A DNA stretch of 64,000 nucleotides, from contig JABHTG010000138.1 of the NCBI GenBank assembly GCA_018697205.1, forward strand, positions 1 to 64,000, read 5' to 3'. Positions 9,483-20,005 of this stretch are shown piece after piece. A program made the position numbers and the translations under genes. The notes beneath the pieces were generated by a model. The model was not told where the DNA came from and searched no databases. It worked only from the letters and a program-made list of their open reading frames with translations. The stretch's first letter is position 1; every line of letters begins with the position of its first letter. Origin of the DNA: Nitrospina sp. GTDB lineage: Bacteria > Nitrospinota > Nitrospinia > Nitrospinales > VA-1.

Positions 9483-12119
9483 TTAACGGTTATGAATTAT
9501 ATCTTTAGCTCTTTCCATGGCATCCCCCAGCTTATCTGTATGAATACCTCCTGCTTGCGCCATGTCGGACCTTCCGCCACCGCTTCCACCAACTATACTA
9601 GAGATTTCTTTTAAAATATTACCAGCATGAAAACTTCCTTCTAGGTCCTTGGTTACACCAGCTGCAAGTAAAACTTTTCCATTTGTATTAGAACCAACTA
9701 CTATAACACCAGATTTAATTTTATTTTTTGCACTATCAATAAAGGACCTCAGTGTTTTAGCGTCCATTTCTTCAAACTGTTTAACCAGTACAGAAGTTTT
9801 GCCAATTTTTTGAATTTCATTTTCCAGATTAGACCCTTTTCCGCTAATAAGCTTTTCTTTTAGATGGCCGATTTCTTTTTCCATAGCTCTTGATTTTTCG
9901 AGTATTTTTTTTACCCTATTTATTTCTTCTTCAGGAGATACTTTTAAGAGGGAGCGTATTGAAATTAGCGTTTTATTTTCTTCCTGCATAGCCGAGTATG
10001 CAGATTTCCCAGCTACGGCTTCAATACGTCTTACTCCAGAAGAAATACCTCCCTCTGAGATTATTTTAAATAAGCCAATATTTCCAGTTGCTGATGTGTG
10101 TGTGCCTCCACAAAGTTCTTTACTAAATTCTCCCATAGACACTACTCTGACATCGTCACCATATTTTTCTCCAAATAGGGCCACAGCTCCTTCTTTAAGA
10201 GCTTTTTCGATAGATAGTTCAGAAGTTGATACATTTAAATTTTCACGTATTTTTTGATTTACACGTTCTTCAATTCTATGTTTTTGCCCTGAAATCAGAG
10301 GCGAAAAGTGAGTGTAGTCAAACCTTAGTCGTGTAGCAGTTACTAACGATCCCGCCTGTTTTACATGGTCGCCTAAAATTTCTTTAAGAGAAGCATGAAG
10401 CAAGTGAGTTGCTGAATGATGTAATGCAGTTTCCGACCTACTTTCCGGATCTACCTTTAAAGTCAAGGTATCTAATTTTTTTATTAGGCCCTGAGTGATT
10501 TTAGCATGATGAACCGTAAGACCTGAAATTGGCTTAGTTGAATTAACTATACTTAGTTGAGCGACTTCATTCCAAGCAACTCCAGAGTCCCCTATTTGCC
10601 CTCCAGATTCTCCGTAAAAAGGTGTTTGATCCATTAATAATTCAACTTCTTCACCTTCGTCAGCAGAGTCAACAGGCTTAGATTTTTTTAAAATCGTTAA
10701 AATCTTTCCTTGTGTTAAGATATTATCGTAACCTAAAAAACAGGTTGGTTTTTCAGTTTTTATAAAATTATTAAAAAATGGAGAGACTGATTTCTCTCCT
10801 GAGCCTTTCCAAGATGCCATTGCTTTTTCTTTTTGTTCCTGCATGGCTTTATTGAAACCATCCATATCAAGTGAGAGACCAATTTCCTTTCCATATTCTT
10901 CCACTAGATCTGCAGGAAAACCGTATGTATCGTAGAGCTTAAAAATTTCATCACCTGGGATATAGTCAAGTTTATGCTTGCGGACTTGGTGGAGAATTTC
11001 TTCCATGCGTTCTATCCCAAAATTTAGAGTATTTGTAAAATTTGATTCTTCGTTTTGCACTACTCGATGGATGAAATTTGCGTTTTGTTTAAAATCAGGA
11101 TAGGCGCCAGAGAAAACCTTGGCTACATAATTTGTGATTTTAAAAAAAAATGGATCATTCTGTTCTAGAAGTTTTCCGTGTCTGAGTGCGCGTCTAATAA
11201 TTCTTCTGACGACATAGCCTCTCCCTTCATTTGAGGGGAGTACTCCATCTCCAATTAGAAAAGCAACTGCTCGAGCGTGGTCTGTTATGACTCGAACCGA
11301 AATATCATGCTCTTTGTTAGAGCCATAAGATGTTCCTGTAACTCGGCAGACTTCTTTTATTATATTCATTAGAAGATCGCAATCGTAGTTTGAGTCTTTT
11401 CCTTGAACTACGGCAGCAAGTCTCTCTAAACCCATGCCCGTATCTATGCATGGATTTGGTAATGGAGTAAGGTTGCCGGACTCATCGCGGTTGTATTGCA
11501 TGAAAACTAGGTTCCATATTTCAAGGTAACGATCACAATCACATCCGACGGCGCATGGTACTTTTCCACATCCAATATTTTCTCCTTGGTCAATATGAAT
11601 TTCTGAGCAGGGTCCACATGGGCCTGTGTTCCCCATAGACCAGAAGTTATCTTTATCTCCCAATCTGATTATGTGAGTGTCAGGAACCCCAATAGCATTA
11701 CACCAAATATCAAATGACTCATCATCGTCCTTGTAAATAGAAATGTATAGCTTGCCTTTAGGTAAACCAATTTCGTTTGTTAGAAAATCCCACCCATACT
11801 TTATTGCATCTTTTTTAAAATAATCTCCGAATGAAAAATTTCCAAGCATTTCAAAAAAAGTATGATGCCTTTTGGTTCTACCAACCATTTCTAAGTCGTT
11901 ATGTTTCCCTCCAGCGCGCACACATTTTTGCACGGACACAGCTCTTTTGCTGGCGCTTACTTCTTCTCCTAGGAAAATATTTTTAAATTGGACCATTCCA
12001 GCATTAGTAAATAAGAGGCTGGGATCATTGTGGGGAACAAGGGAGTAACTTTGCACTTGAGTGTGTTCTTTGTTTATAAAATAATTTAAAAATTTTTTTC
12101 TAAGTTCATTGCCAGTCAT
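9483..12119 (-). CDS. alaS: Alanyl-tRNA synthetase
   Basis: 878 aa; LRKKFLNYFINKEHTQVQSYSLVPHNDPSLLFTNAGMVQFKNIFLG, RTKRHHTFFEMLGNFSFGDYFK, C-terminal GGSGGGRSDMAQAGG. Confidence 0.98.
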   Translation of the reverse strand: MTGNELRKKFLNYFINKEHTQVQSYSLVPHNDPSLLFTNAGMVQFKNIFLGEEVSASKRAVSVQKCVRAGGKHNDLEMVGRTKRHHTFFEMLGNFSFGDYFKKDAIKYGWDFLTNEIGLPKGKLYISIYKDDDESFDIWCNAIGVPDTHIIRLGDKDNFWSMGNTGPCGPCSEIHIDQGENIGCGKVPCAVGCDCDRYLEIWNLVFMQYNRDESGNLTPLPNPCIDTGMGLERLAAVVQGKDSNYDCDLLMNIIKEVCRVTGTSYGSNKEHDISVRVITDHARAVAFLIGDGVLPSNEGRGYVVRRIIRRALRHGKLLEQNDPFFFKITNYVAKVFSGAYPDFKQNANFIHRVVQNEESNFTNTLNFGIERMEEILHQVRKHKLDYIPGDEIFKLYDTYGFPADLVEEYGKEIGLSLDMDGFNKAMQEQKEKAMASWKGSGEKSVSPFFNNFIKTEKPTCFLGYDNILTQGKILTILKKSKPVDSADEGEEVELLMDQTPFYGESGGQIGDSGVAWNEVAQLSIVNSTKPISGLTVHHAKITQGLIKKLDTLTLKVDPESRSETALHHSATHLLHASLKEILGDHVKQAGSLVTATRLRFDYTHFSPLISGQKHRIEERVNQKIRENLNVSTSELSIEKALKEGAVALFGEKYGDDVRVVSMGEFSKELCGGTHTSATGNIGLFKIISEGGISSGVRRIEAVAGKSAYSAMQEENKTLISIRSLLKVSPEEEINRVKKILEKSRAMEKEIGHLKEKLISGKGSNLENEIQKIGKTSVLVKQFEEMDAKTLRSFIDSAKNKIKSGVIVVGSNTNGKVLLAAGVTKDLEGSFHAGNILKEISSIVGGSGGGRSDMAQAGGIHTDKLGDAMERAKDIIHNR

Positions 12120-12208
12120 AGGTTTAGCTCGGTTGTAAAAAAATAATTGCTCTGTATATAGTAATATAACCCTTAGTATATAAAGTTTTTTATTTAAATC
12201 TTTTTGTA

Positions 12209-13216
12209 TTAAATGATTCCTGCTTTGAGGAGGTCATGTAGGTGGATAATGCCATCAATTTTTTTTCCGTTTGAACTCACAACCAAAGAAGTAATTGAAT
12301 TTTTTTCCATTAGTTGTACTGCTTCTGTGGCTAAATTTGTCTGTTCTAAGTATTTTGGAAAACTATTAGTCAGGTCTCGTGCACGAACCTTTGATACGTC
12401 TTTTTTATGTTCAATCATCCTCCTAAGATCGCCATCTGTAATAATTCCTTTAAGGTGCTTTTTTTTGTCTACAATTAAAGTAACACCAAGTCGTTTTTGA
12501 GTCATTTCTGAAATGATGGTTGGTAGATCTGAATCCTCGTAAACGACGGGTATCTGCTCTCCTGTGTGCATTAAATCTTCAATAATAGTAAGCATTTTTC
12601 GCCCAATACTCCCACCGGGATGGTTCTGAGCAAAAACCTCATCTTTGAATCCATTTAACTCAAGGTATGATACTACGATGGCATCTCCCATCGCTAACAT
12701 TGCTGTAGTACTTGAGGTGGGAAGAAGTCCATTTCCCCCAGCTTCCTTTTTAACACCAACATCAAGAATGAAATCACTACGTAAGGCTAATGTAGATTTA
12801 ATATTTCCGGTGATTGCTATAAGTTTACAGTTAAGTCGTTTTAAGGCCGGTAGGAGTCTTATGATTTCTTCGGTTTCTCCACTATTTGATAAGGCAATAA
12901 TAATATCATTTTTAGAAATTAGACCTAGGTCCCCATGAATTGCTTCTGCCGCGTGCATATAAATAGCAGTCAAACCAACGCTTGACATTGATGCGGCAAT
13001 TTTTTGGCCAATTAATCCTGATTTTCCCATTCCCGTTACGATCAAACGCTCCTTTCCATCGCGTAATGCGTGGACGATTTTGGGGAAATCTGCTCCAAGC
13101 CGTTTAGATAAGGCCGCCACGGCATCGCTTTCAATTTTTAAGACATGTTTTGCTGTTTTTAAAATTGCGCGATCTTGAATTTTTCTCCTTTTCAATATAC
13201 TCTTATCATTACTCAT
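12209..13216 (-). CDS. kdsD: KpsF/GutQ family arabinose-5-phosphate isomerase (SIS + CBS domains)
   Basis: VTGMGKSGLIGQKIAASMSSVG, HAAEAIHGDLGLI, ALSNSGETEEI, GGSIGRKMLT and two CBS repeats. Confidence 0.93.
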   Translation of the reverse strand: MSNDKSILKRRKIQDRAILKTAKHVLKIESDAVAALSKRLGADFPKIVHALRDGKERLIVTGMGKSGLIGQKIAASMSSVGLTAIYMHAAEAIHGDLGLISKNDIIIALSNSGETEEIIRLLPALKRLNCKLIAITGNIKSTLALRSDFILDVGVKKEAGGNGLLPTSSTTAMLAMGDAIVVSYLELNGFKDEVFAQNHPGGSIGRKMLTIIEDLMHTGEQIPVVYEDSDLPTIISEMTQKRLGVTLIVDKKKHLKGIITDGDLRRMIEHKKDVSKVRARDLTNSFPKYLEQTNLATEAVQLMEKNSITSLVVSSNGKKIDGIIHLHDLLKAGII

Positions 13217-13383
13217 AATGTTCTTTAACTATTTATATTTAAAAGCTCTCGGGGGTTTAACCAAACGATTTTAATACTAGCATAACTCCATTCGCTCAGC
13301 AATCCAAGTTGCTGAATTTATGTGGTTAATTTTATTTTTTGTTAAGTATTTATTGGTTAAAACTTTTGATAAAACTTTACCCT

Positions 13384-16068
13384 ATGTCTAAGCCCAAAAC
13401 ATTTTACTTGATAGATGGTACTTCATATATTTTTCGTGCATTTTTTGGTGTACGACAACAGCTCTCAACATCTAAAGGATTTCCAACAAATGCTTTGTAC
13501 GGATTCATAAATATGTTGCAAAAGGTAATTCGTGACGAAAAACCGGATTACCTTGTCGTTGCGTTTGATAGTCCCGAAAAAACATTTCGTCACAAAATAT
13601 ATTCAGATTACAAGGCTAATCGGGATGCGCCACCAGAAGAACTTTCTAAACAATTCCCTTACTTTGAGCCTCTCGTCGAAGCATATGGCCTATCAAGTAT
13701 ACGCCGCCCTGGGTTTGAAGCTGATGATATTATTGGAACATTAGCTAAAAAGGGAACACAAGAAGGTTTAGATGTAGTTATAGTTAGTGGAGATAAAGAT
13801 ATGATGCAACTTATATCATCTAATGTTCATATGTTTGATACTATGAAAAATAAAAAATTCATGAATAAAGAAGTTTTAGAGAAATTTGGTGTACCTCCAG
13901 AAAAAGTTATAGAAGTAATGGGATTAATGGGGGATTCTAGTGATCATATCCCCGGAGTTACAGGAGTTGGCCCAAAAACAGCAGCTGAATTGATTCAAAA
14001 ATTTGGATCTATAGAATCTCTCTACAACCGGATTGATGAGGTTGAAAAGAATAAAGTTAAGGAGAAGTTAGAGCGTGATAAGAAGAATGCTTTTATGAGT
14101 CGCCAACTTGTTTCTATTGAAACTGAAATGGACTTGGAATTCAATTCGGCTTTAATGAAGCCAGGTAAAATTGATAACGATAAGCTCAAAAAAATGTTTC
14201 AAGAATTTGAGTTTGTGTCTTTCCTTAAAGGGGTGCAGGGTGGAGCGGTTAAATCAATTAAGGTTGATCACTCAGACTATAAAACCATCCTGACCGAAAA
14301 ATCGTTCAACGATCTTTTGAAATTCTTGGCAAAGGAAAAATACTTTGCATTTGATGTTGAAACCACAAGTAAGCGGCCAGTCTGGGCGAGAATGGTTGGT
14401 ATCTCATTTTCTTTTAAGGATGGTAGTGCCTATTATATCCCCTTGGCTCACAGGTATCTTGGGGTCCCCGATCAATTAGAATTTAAAAAGGTGTGTGGAA
14501 AGTTAAAACCGATTTTTGAAGATAAAAGCATTAAAAAATGTGGCCACAATATAAAATATGATCTTATCGTTATGGCTAACGAAGGTATTGCTTTAGCAGG
14601 TGTCGATTTTGATTCGATGATTGCTTCTTATCTTCTTAATCCATCCAGTAGAGGACATGGGTTAGATGCCCTTACCATGGAGTACTTTGGACACCAAAAT
14701 TTAACATATAAAGAGATGGTAGGCATTGGGAATAAGGAAATTGGTTTTGATGAAGTTGAAATTGATCGTGCTACGAAATATGCCGCCGAAGATTCTGATA
14801 TGACTTGGAGGCTTAAGGGTAAACTACAACCCCAGCTTAAGGATAGCACTCTTAAGTTGTATAAGGAGATTGAGCTGCCTTTATTAGAAGTTCTTGCTGA
14901 AATCGAATTAAATGGTATTTACGTTGACCGAAAACATTTGACAGAACTTTCAAGTAAAATAGATAAGGAATTGCTTTGCTTGGAAAAGGATATATATTTA
15001 CTTGCCTCAGAGGATTTTAATATAAATTCTCCAAAGCAACTTGCTGTAATTTTATTTGAAAAACTAAAGCTACCAGTAGTTAAAAAAACGAAGACAGGGT
15101 ACTCCACTGATGTGTCAGTACTTGAATTATTGGCGGTAGAGCACAAACTCCCTAAACAGGTTCTTTCCTTTCGCCAGTTAACTAAATTAAAGACTACGTA
15201 TGTAGATGCTCTTCCTAGAGAGATTTTTATTAATACAGGACGAGTTCATACTTCGTTCAATCAGACCGTTACTGCAACGGGACGTTTGAGTAGCAGTAAT
15301 CCTAACCTTCAAAATATACCCATACGGTCAGATATGGGGAGAGAAATCCGTAAAGCGTTTACAGCGGAGGGCGGTAATATCTTGTTATCCGCTGATTATT
15401 CTCAGATTGAATTACGAATTCTCGCCCATTTGTCACAAGATAAGGCCTTGAAAAATGCTTTCGATAAGGGTGAGGATGTTCATGCACGAACTGCAGCAGA
15501 TATTTTTGGTAGTTCACTGGACCAAGTTGATGAAAACTCACGACGTATAGCTAAAGCAGTGAACTTTGGGATTATTTATGGTCTCAGTGCTTTTGGCCTT
15601 TCACGCCAGCTTAATATTAGCCGAAATGATGCTAAGAATTTTATTGGTCAGTATTTTTCTTTATACAGTAATGTTAAAGAATTTATGAACAATACGGTCG
15701 CTGAGGCTCGTGAGTGCGGGTATACATTAACTATGTTCAACCGTCGTAGATATTTGCCCGATCTTAAAAGTGATAACAGGCAGGTCAGAGAAAGTGCTGA
15801 AAGAATGGCTATTAATTCTCCAATTCAAGGTAGTGCTGCAGACCTTATTAAGGTTGCAATGATTAGACTTTCCAGAAAATTAAAAAAATTAAAATTAAAT
15901 TCAAAAATGATTTTACAAGTACATGATGAGTTAGTTTTTGAATGTCCAGTCTCAGAGAAAAAAGAAATAGAATCTTTGGTACGCAAAGAAATGGAGGGAG
16001 CCTCCACACTTTCTGTTCCTCTTGTTGTTGATATAGGTTGGGGGAAAAACTGGCATGAAGCACATTAG
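13384..16068 (+). CDS. polA: DNA polymerase I
   Basis: ORF starts at 13339 but MSKPKTFYLIDGTSYIFRAFFG (ATG 13384) fits the family start; 5'-3' exo, FDVETTS 3'-5' exo and SADYSQIELRILAHLS polymerase motifs. Confidence 0.97.
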   Translation: MSKPKTFYLIDGTSYIFRAFFGVRQQLSTSKGFPTNALYGFINMLQKVIRDEKPDYLVVAFDSPEKTFRHKIYSDYKANRDAPPEELSKQFPYFEPLVEAYGLSSIRRPGFEADDIIGTLAKKGTQEGLDVVIVSGDKDMMQLISSNVHMFDTMKNKKFMNKEVLEKFGVPPEKVIEVMGLMGDSSDHIPGVTGVGPKTAAELIQKFGSIESLYNRIDEVEKNKVKEKLERDKKNAFMSRQLVSIETEMDLEFNSALMKPGKIDNDKLKKMFQEFEFVSFLKGVQGGAVKSIKVDHSDYKTILTEKSFNDLLKFLAKEKYFAFDVETTSKRPVWARMVGISFSFKDGSAYYIPLAHRYLGVPDQLEFKKVCGKLKPIFEDKSIKKCGHNIKYDLIVMANEGIALAGVDFDSMIASYLLNPSSRGHGLDALTMEYFGHQNLTYKEMVGIGNKEIGFDEVEIDRATKYAAEDSDMTWRLKGKLQPQLKDSTLKLYKEIELPLLEVLAEIELNGIYVDRKHLTELSSKIDKELLCLEKDIYLLASEDFNINSPKQLAVILFEKLKLPVVKKTKTGYSTDVSVLELLAVEHKLPKQVLSFRQLTKLKTTYVDALPREIFINTGRVHTSFNQTVTATGRLSSSNPNLQNIPIRSDMGREIRKAFTAEGGNILLSADYSQIELRILAHLSQDKALKNAFDKGEDVHARTAADIFGSSLDQVDENSRRIAKAVNFGIIYGLSAFGLSRQLNISRNDAKNFIGQYFSLYSNVKEFMNNTVAEARECGYTLTMFNRRRYLPDLKSDNRQVRESAERMAINSPIQGSAADLIKVAMIRLSRKLKKLKLNSKMILQVHDELVFECPVSEKKEIESLVRKEMEGASTLSVPLVVDIGWGKNWHEAH

Positions 16069-16201
16069 ATAAGTAAATGGGTTGCTAGATCTTTAGGTAA
16101 ACGCAGAGATTTATATAATAAATCTAATTCTAAAAATACAAAGGTAAGATATTGCTTTTAAGTGATAGTATCTGGCGATTTATGATTCTAATTATTTAAA
16201 T

Positions 16202-16351
16202 TTATATAACTAGATAAAAAATTATCGCGGGGATTGATGCTCCACAAATTGATGCTAAGATTGACTCTAATAGATGCTTTTGAGGATGGTTTAAATATTT
16301 TTTTTTGTTTTCGTGGCTAGAGATCGGTGTTGCAAGCTTAAAAATGTCCAT
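16202..16351 (-). CDS. Putative 49-aa single-TM protein
   Basis: Manual read: MDIFKLATPISSHENKKKYLNHPQKHLLESILASICGASIPAIIFYLVI; below the ORF-track cutoff. Confidence 0.3.
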   Translation of the reverse strand: MDIFKLATPISSHENKKKYLNHPQKHLLESILASICGASIPAIIFYLVI

Positions 16352-16548
16352 AACTGTCCCTTTATTCTTTAGTTAATCAATAGCATAAAAATCATAAGCT
16401 CTTCTTAATCTCTTATCGTAATTTATTTCCTTATACTTTAGCTCGATTATGAACTCGTAGCCCATATGGCAAGCAACTTAAGCAGTTAATCGTTTTATTG
16501 TTTTTTTTTTGGAATTAATTGAATATTGCTGCGCTTTAGAAATATTAT

Positions 16549-16944
16549 CTATTTCTTTTTTAACTCAAGCGATGCTGAGTTAATACAGAACCGTAACCCG
16601 GTAGGTTGAGGACCATCAGGAAAGACATGTCCGAGGTGTGAGTTACACTTATTGCAGATTACTTCTGTCCTTTTCATGAATAGAGAACTATCCTCTTTGG
16701 TTGCTACATGCTCGGGATTTATGGGTTTAAAAAAGCTGGGCCATCCTGTTCCAGAGTCAAACTTTGAGCTTGAATCAAACAGATCGTTACTGCAGCATAC
16801 ACAACTATAGATACCGTTTTCTTTAGAATTCCAATAAGTTCCACTAAATGCAGGCTCTGTCCCTTTTTGTCGGCAGATTCTAAACTGATCTGGTGATAGT
16901 TGAAGTTGCCACTCTTCATCATTTTTTAAAATTTTCTCAGACAT
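16549..16944 (-). CDS. msrB: Peptide-methionine (R)-S-oxide reductase
   Basis: GTEPAFSGTYWNSKENGIYSCVCC, FDSGTGWPSFFKP, GHVFPDGPQPTGLRFCINSASL; CxxC zinc pairs. Confidence 0.96.
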   Translation of the reverse strand: MSEKILKNDEEWQLQLSPDQFRICRQKGTEPAFSGTYWNSKENGIYSCVCCSNDLFDSSSKFDSGTGWPSFFKPINPEHVATKEDSSLFMKRTEVICNKCNSHLGHVFPDGPQPTGLRFCINSASLELKKK

Positions 16945-16996
16945 TTTGTATTTTTGGAAGGCGCACCCTTACTTGATTTATATTATTTTTCTGAAG

Positions 16997-17389
16997 CTAT
17001 TTTTCATTGTATATAGCATTTGTTGGTTCATCTTGTAAGTCAAGCCGAAACAAATTCTCCTGTTCTTTTAAATCGTGATACTCGATACTATTTTTTGCGT
17101 TATTCTCTAGCTCTTCGTTAATTAGTGGGTTTTGTTTTTCTGTTTTGACCTTTGCGTTGCCTCCCCAAATCCATTTCAGAAGCCTTACAAAAAATACAGA
17201 ACCCAGGTACAGAAGCGACCAAATAGCGAGAAAAGATACAAGTATTATGGTTATAGTCTTTTTGAATCCCATTCCTTCAATGGAATTAACTATATTATTC
17301 AACTGATGTGCATATTGAAATGTTGCTGCTAGTAGTACAGTGGGCAAAAAAACGGTCCAAAGACGGCTAATTTTACAAATAATGTTCAT
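16997..17389 (-). CDS. Hypothetical membrane protein
   Basis: 130 aa with two hydrophobic segments. Confidence 0.5.
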   Translation of the reverse strand: MNIICKISRLWTVFLPTVLLAATFQYAHQLNNIVNSIEGMGFKKTITIILVSFLAIWSLLYLGSVFFVRLLKWIWGGNAKVKTEKQNPLINEELENNAKNSIEYHDLKEQENLFRLDLQDEPTNAIYNEK

Positions 17390-17659
17390 AACTTTTTCCT
17401 GATAATTGCCGATTTTAAAATTAACAAGCTAAGTCGAAATCGTTATTACTTTTTTATTTTGGTTACTTTTGTTTAGCATTAAATTATACACAAAAACTGG
17501 AGTAAAAATCATTAATATTTCAATAAAACAGTGATTTGTCAGTTCTTTTGGGTTAAATGCTTACACGGTCAAAGAACTCGTAAATAGTTTTTGTTTAAGT
17601 AATGTGAGTTAATTATCGATAAATCTTGTATGGATAAAATAATGTAAAGAGGTGTTGCC

Positions 17660-17827
17660 ATGAGAATTTCAGAGAATCATAATGATAAGTACACTTTGAA
17701 TATCTGGAAGAAAAGAAGTAAAAAAAATCAAAAATCTTTTGAAGAAGAGTTGAAAGAGAGTATAAACAAGGAAAAATCTAAGTTTGTAAAGCAACTTCAA
17801 AAGAATATTTTGGATACTATAATTTAA
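17660..17827 (+). CDS. Putative 55-aa charged protein
   Basis: Manual read below the cutoff: MRISENHNDKYTLNIWKKRSKKNQKSFEEELKESINKEKSKFVKQLQKNILDTII; purine-rich AAAGAGG upstream of ATG. Confidence 0.45.
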   Translation: MRISENHNDKYTLNIWKKRSKKNQKSFEEELKESINKEKSKFVKQLQKNILDTII

Positions 17828-17914
17828 CGAAAAGAAAATATCAAAAAAACATCAAGTGCATAATATCTGTGTATCATTTTAGCCCAAGGGTTGCATGCTA
17901 TACGTTTGTTTAAA

Positions 17915-18373
17915 CTATCGAAAAAATTTATTTATTAAGCCATCTAAAGAATATTTTCCTCCACCATTAATTAAAAGTGGGATGCTAATTCCGATTACCA
18001 ATAGGTGATACTCAAAACCCTCTCCTGCTTGTTTGCCAAACCAGTTCATAAAAAAACCGTTGGGAATGTGAACCGTTATAATAGCGCCCAGCATTATACA
18101 AATTAATCCCAATGCGGATAATCTAGTAAAAAAACCTAAGATCAATCCTAGTGACCCGAATGATTCTCCCATGATAATCAAAAATGCGATTATCCAAGGT
18201 AAACCAGCTGTTTGAGTGAAGTAACTCATCGTATTAGAAAACCCAAACCCACCAAACCATCCAAGAAGTTTTTGTGCACCATGAGGAATCATTACGCAAC
18301 CTAAAATCACTCGAGGTACCCAATATGAAAAATTTTCATTCGTTTGAAATAAGTATTTTATAAGAATTCCCAT
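17915..18373 (-). CDS. DoxX family membrane protein
   Basis: WVPRVILGCVMIPHGAQKLLGWFGGFGF and four hydrophobic segments. Confidence 0.9.
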   Translation of the reverse strand: MGILIKYLFQTNENFSYWVPRVILGCVMIPHGAQKLLGWFGGFGFSNTMSYFTQTAGLPWIIAFLIIMGESFGSLGLILGFFTRLSALGLICIMLGAIITVHIPNGFFMNWFGKQAGEGFEYHLLVIGISIPLLINGGGKYSLDGLINKFFR

Positions 18374-18423
18374 TACTATTTCCTTTCTCTCATCATTCCT
18401 AGGGTTTTCTACTAGTCCCTGCT

Positions 18424-18693
18424 CTATTTATCGTTTGCTTGTATGTTTTTGAGATTTGTTGCTGCAGGACTCTCTTTTGTGTTTTCAGAGAGAGAGTCAC
18501 TCGTAATTGTTGGCCTTGGTTTTAGCGCATCGGGTAGAGAAAGGTCATTTCGGTCTTTTTGCATTTCAGTCGTTTTAGTCCTTTCCGTCACTTTTGGCGT
18601 GTTACTTGATTTGTAAATAAGATCAGAGTAACTCCATATCGCTCCTGACCAACCAAGTAAAAATACCAACAAATATCGTGCTAGCGCATTCAT
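18424..18693 (-). CDS. Hypothetical secreted/membrane-anchored protein
   Basis: 89 aa with N-terminal hydrophobic segment. Confidence 0.45.
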   Translation of the reverse strand: MNALARYLLVFLLGWSGAIWSYSDLIYKSSNTPKVTERTKTTEMQKDRNDLSLPDALKPRPTITSDSLSENTKESPAATNLKNIQANDK

Positions 18694-18950
18694 TTATTTT
18701 CTCCTTACTTACGGTTTATTTTAAGTTGGTAACTTCTTACCCAATCTAAAGTAATGGTTTACGGTAAGGAATAAAATAAAAAAATATAAATTTTCTTAAT
18801 TATTATGATTTAAAGTAAATCAGTTTGAATTTTTTTTCTATAAATAAAAACTATTAATTTATAAGTTATTGAAAATATTGACTATAAATAATAATATGTG
18901 TAAAATGAACTCAATGTTGGCGTAGATAAAATTTAAAAAGTTGTAGCTAT

Positions 18951-19160
18951 ATGGGGCTAATATTTACAAAAAAATTGCGTTATGAAGGGTTTCAATACGG
19001 ACCGGGTGATATCGCGGCTATAACCGATAGCGACTTACTAAACCTATACGATCTAATTGACTCTAAACAGGATAATAAAAATATTGTGCCTAAAGCGAAT
19101 AGTTTCCAAAAAGAAAGTATCTTTACAAGTGTTCAAGAAATAAAATTAAAGAGGACTTGA
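18951..19160 (+). CDS. Hypothetical small protein
   Basis: 69 aa ORF immediately upstream of a second 69 aa ORF on the same strand. Confidence 0.4.
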   Translation: MGLIFTKKLRYEGFQYGPGDIAAITDSDLLNLYDLIDSKQDNKNIVPKANSFQKESIFTSVQEIKLKRT

Positions 19161-19161
19161 T

Positions 19162-19371
19162 ATGCTTTTAAATCTTATTTCAACAAAACCTTTTGAGGAA
19201 GAGCCTGACAAGTCCAATATTTGTCCCGAATGCAGAGAGGCACAAGTCTTCAAATGGGCTAATGCCGGTGACGGGAAAAATATTATCTTAACCTCTGCAA
19301 ATCATGAGGAATGTTATAAAAAATATTGGAAAAATATTAAGGAATTTGATTATGAAGTTACAGTAAAATGA
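19162..19371 (+). CDS. Hypothetical small protein with CPEC motif
   Basis: 69 aa; NICPECREAQVFKW, later EECYKKY. Confidence 0.45.
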   Translation: MLLNLISTKPFEEEPDKSNICPECREAQVFKWANAGDGKNIILTSANHEECYKKYWKNIKEFDYEVTVK

Positions 19372-19456
19372 AGTCCAGCAATGAATTGGGTAAACCTTCT
19401 ACTTTATGCGGAAGGAGCTAAGATTGATTGTGCCTTTAACCCAATTTGATGAAAAA

Positions 19457-19609
19457 TTAACTTGTCTTGACGGATGAAGAAGGTTTTTTGTTTGTCTTTC
19501 TATACTGCATTGGACTTGTAATTAGCAAATCAGCCCTTTTTTTCAACTCATTAGATGAAACTACTTTTTTAAGACTGCCAAATTTATCATAAATTTTTAC
19601 TTCGTTCAT
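19457..19609 (-). CDS. Putative 50-aa protein of the VxIxDxxGxLKKVV type
   Basis: Manual read below the cutoff: MNEVKIYDKFGSLKKVVSSNELKKRADLLITSPMQYRKTNKKPSSSVKTS; resembles the 61936..62157 product. Confidence 0.5.
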   Translation of the reverse strand: MNEVKIYDKFGSLKKVVSSNELKKRADLLITSPMQYRKTNKKPSSSVKTS

Positions 19610-19641
19610 TATTTATCTACCTGACTTTATTAGGGAAAATG

Positions 19642-19665
19642 CCGGTAGGGTTTCCTCCCTACCGG
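19642..19665 (-). terminator. Hairpin downstream of csp
   Basis: Perfect inverted repeat ccggtaggg-tttcct-ccctaccgg, just 3' of the minus-strand csp gene. Confidence 0.6.
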
Positions 19666-19689
19666 TAATATCTACTTAACTTGAGGCTT

Positions 19690-19890
19690 TTATTTTGGCC
19701 TTACATTAGATGCTTGTGGACCCTTCTGACCCATTGATTTTTCAAATTCTACGGCCTGGCCTTCATTTAAAGTTTTGAATCCTTCTCCTTGGATTTCAGA
19801 AAAATGAACAAAGCAATCCTCTCCATCTTCTGACTCAATAAAACCATAACCTTTACTTTCGTTAAACCACTTTACTGTACCTGCTGTCAT
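19690..19890 (-). CDS. csp: Cold shock protein (CspA family)
   Basis: [37 protein letters not shown]. Confidence 0.97.
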   Translation of the reverse strand: MTAGTVKWFNESKGYGFIESEDGEDCFVHFSEIQGEGFKTLNEGQAVEFEKSMGQKGPQASNVRPK

Positions 19891-20005
19891 TCTAGTATTC
19901 TCCTGCTAGCATCCGAGATAGTCTTCAAGTTATTTTGATGTAACATCACGGTTTTTAATTTAAGGCAATAATTATCTTACTATGATATGTGTGGGCTTTT
20001 AAGGC

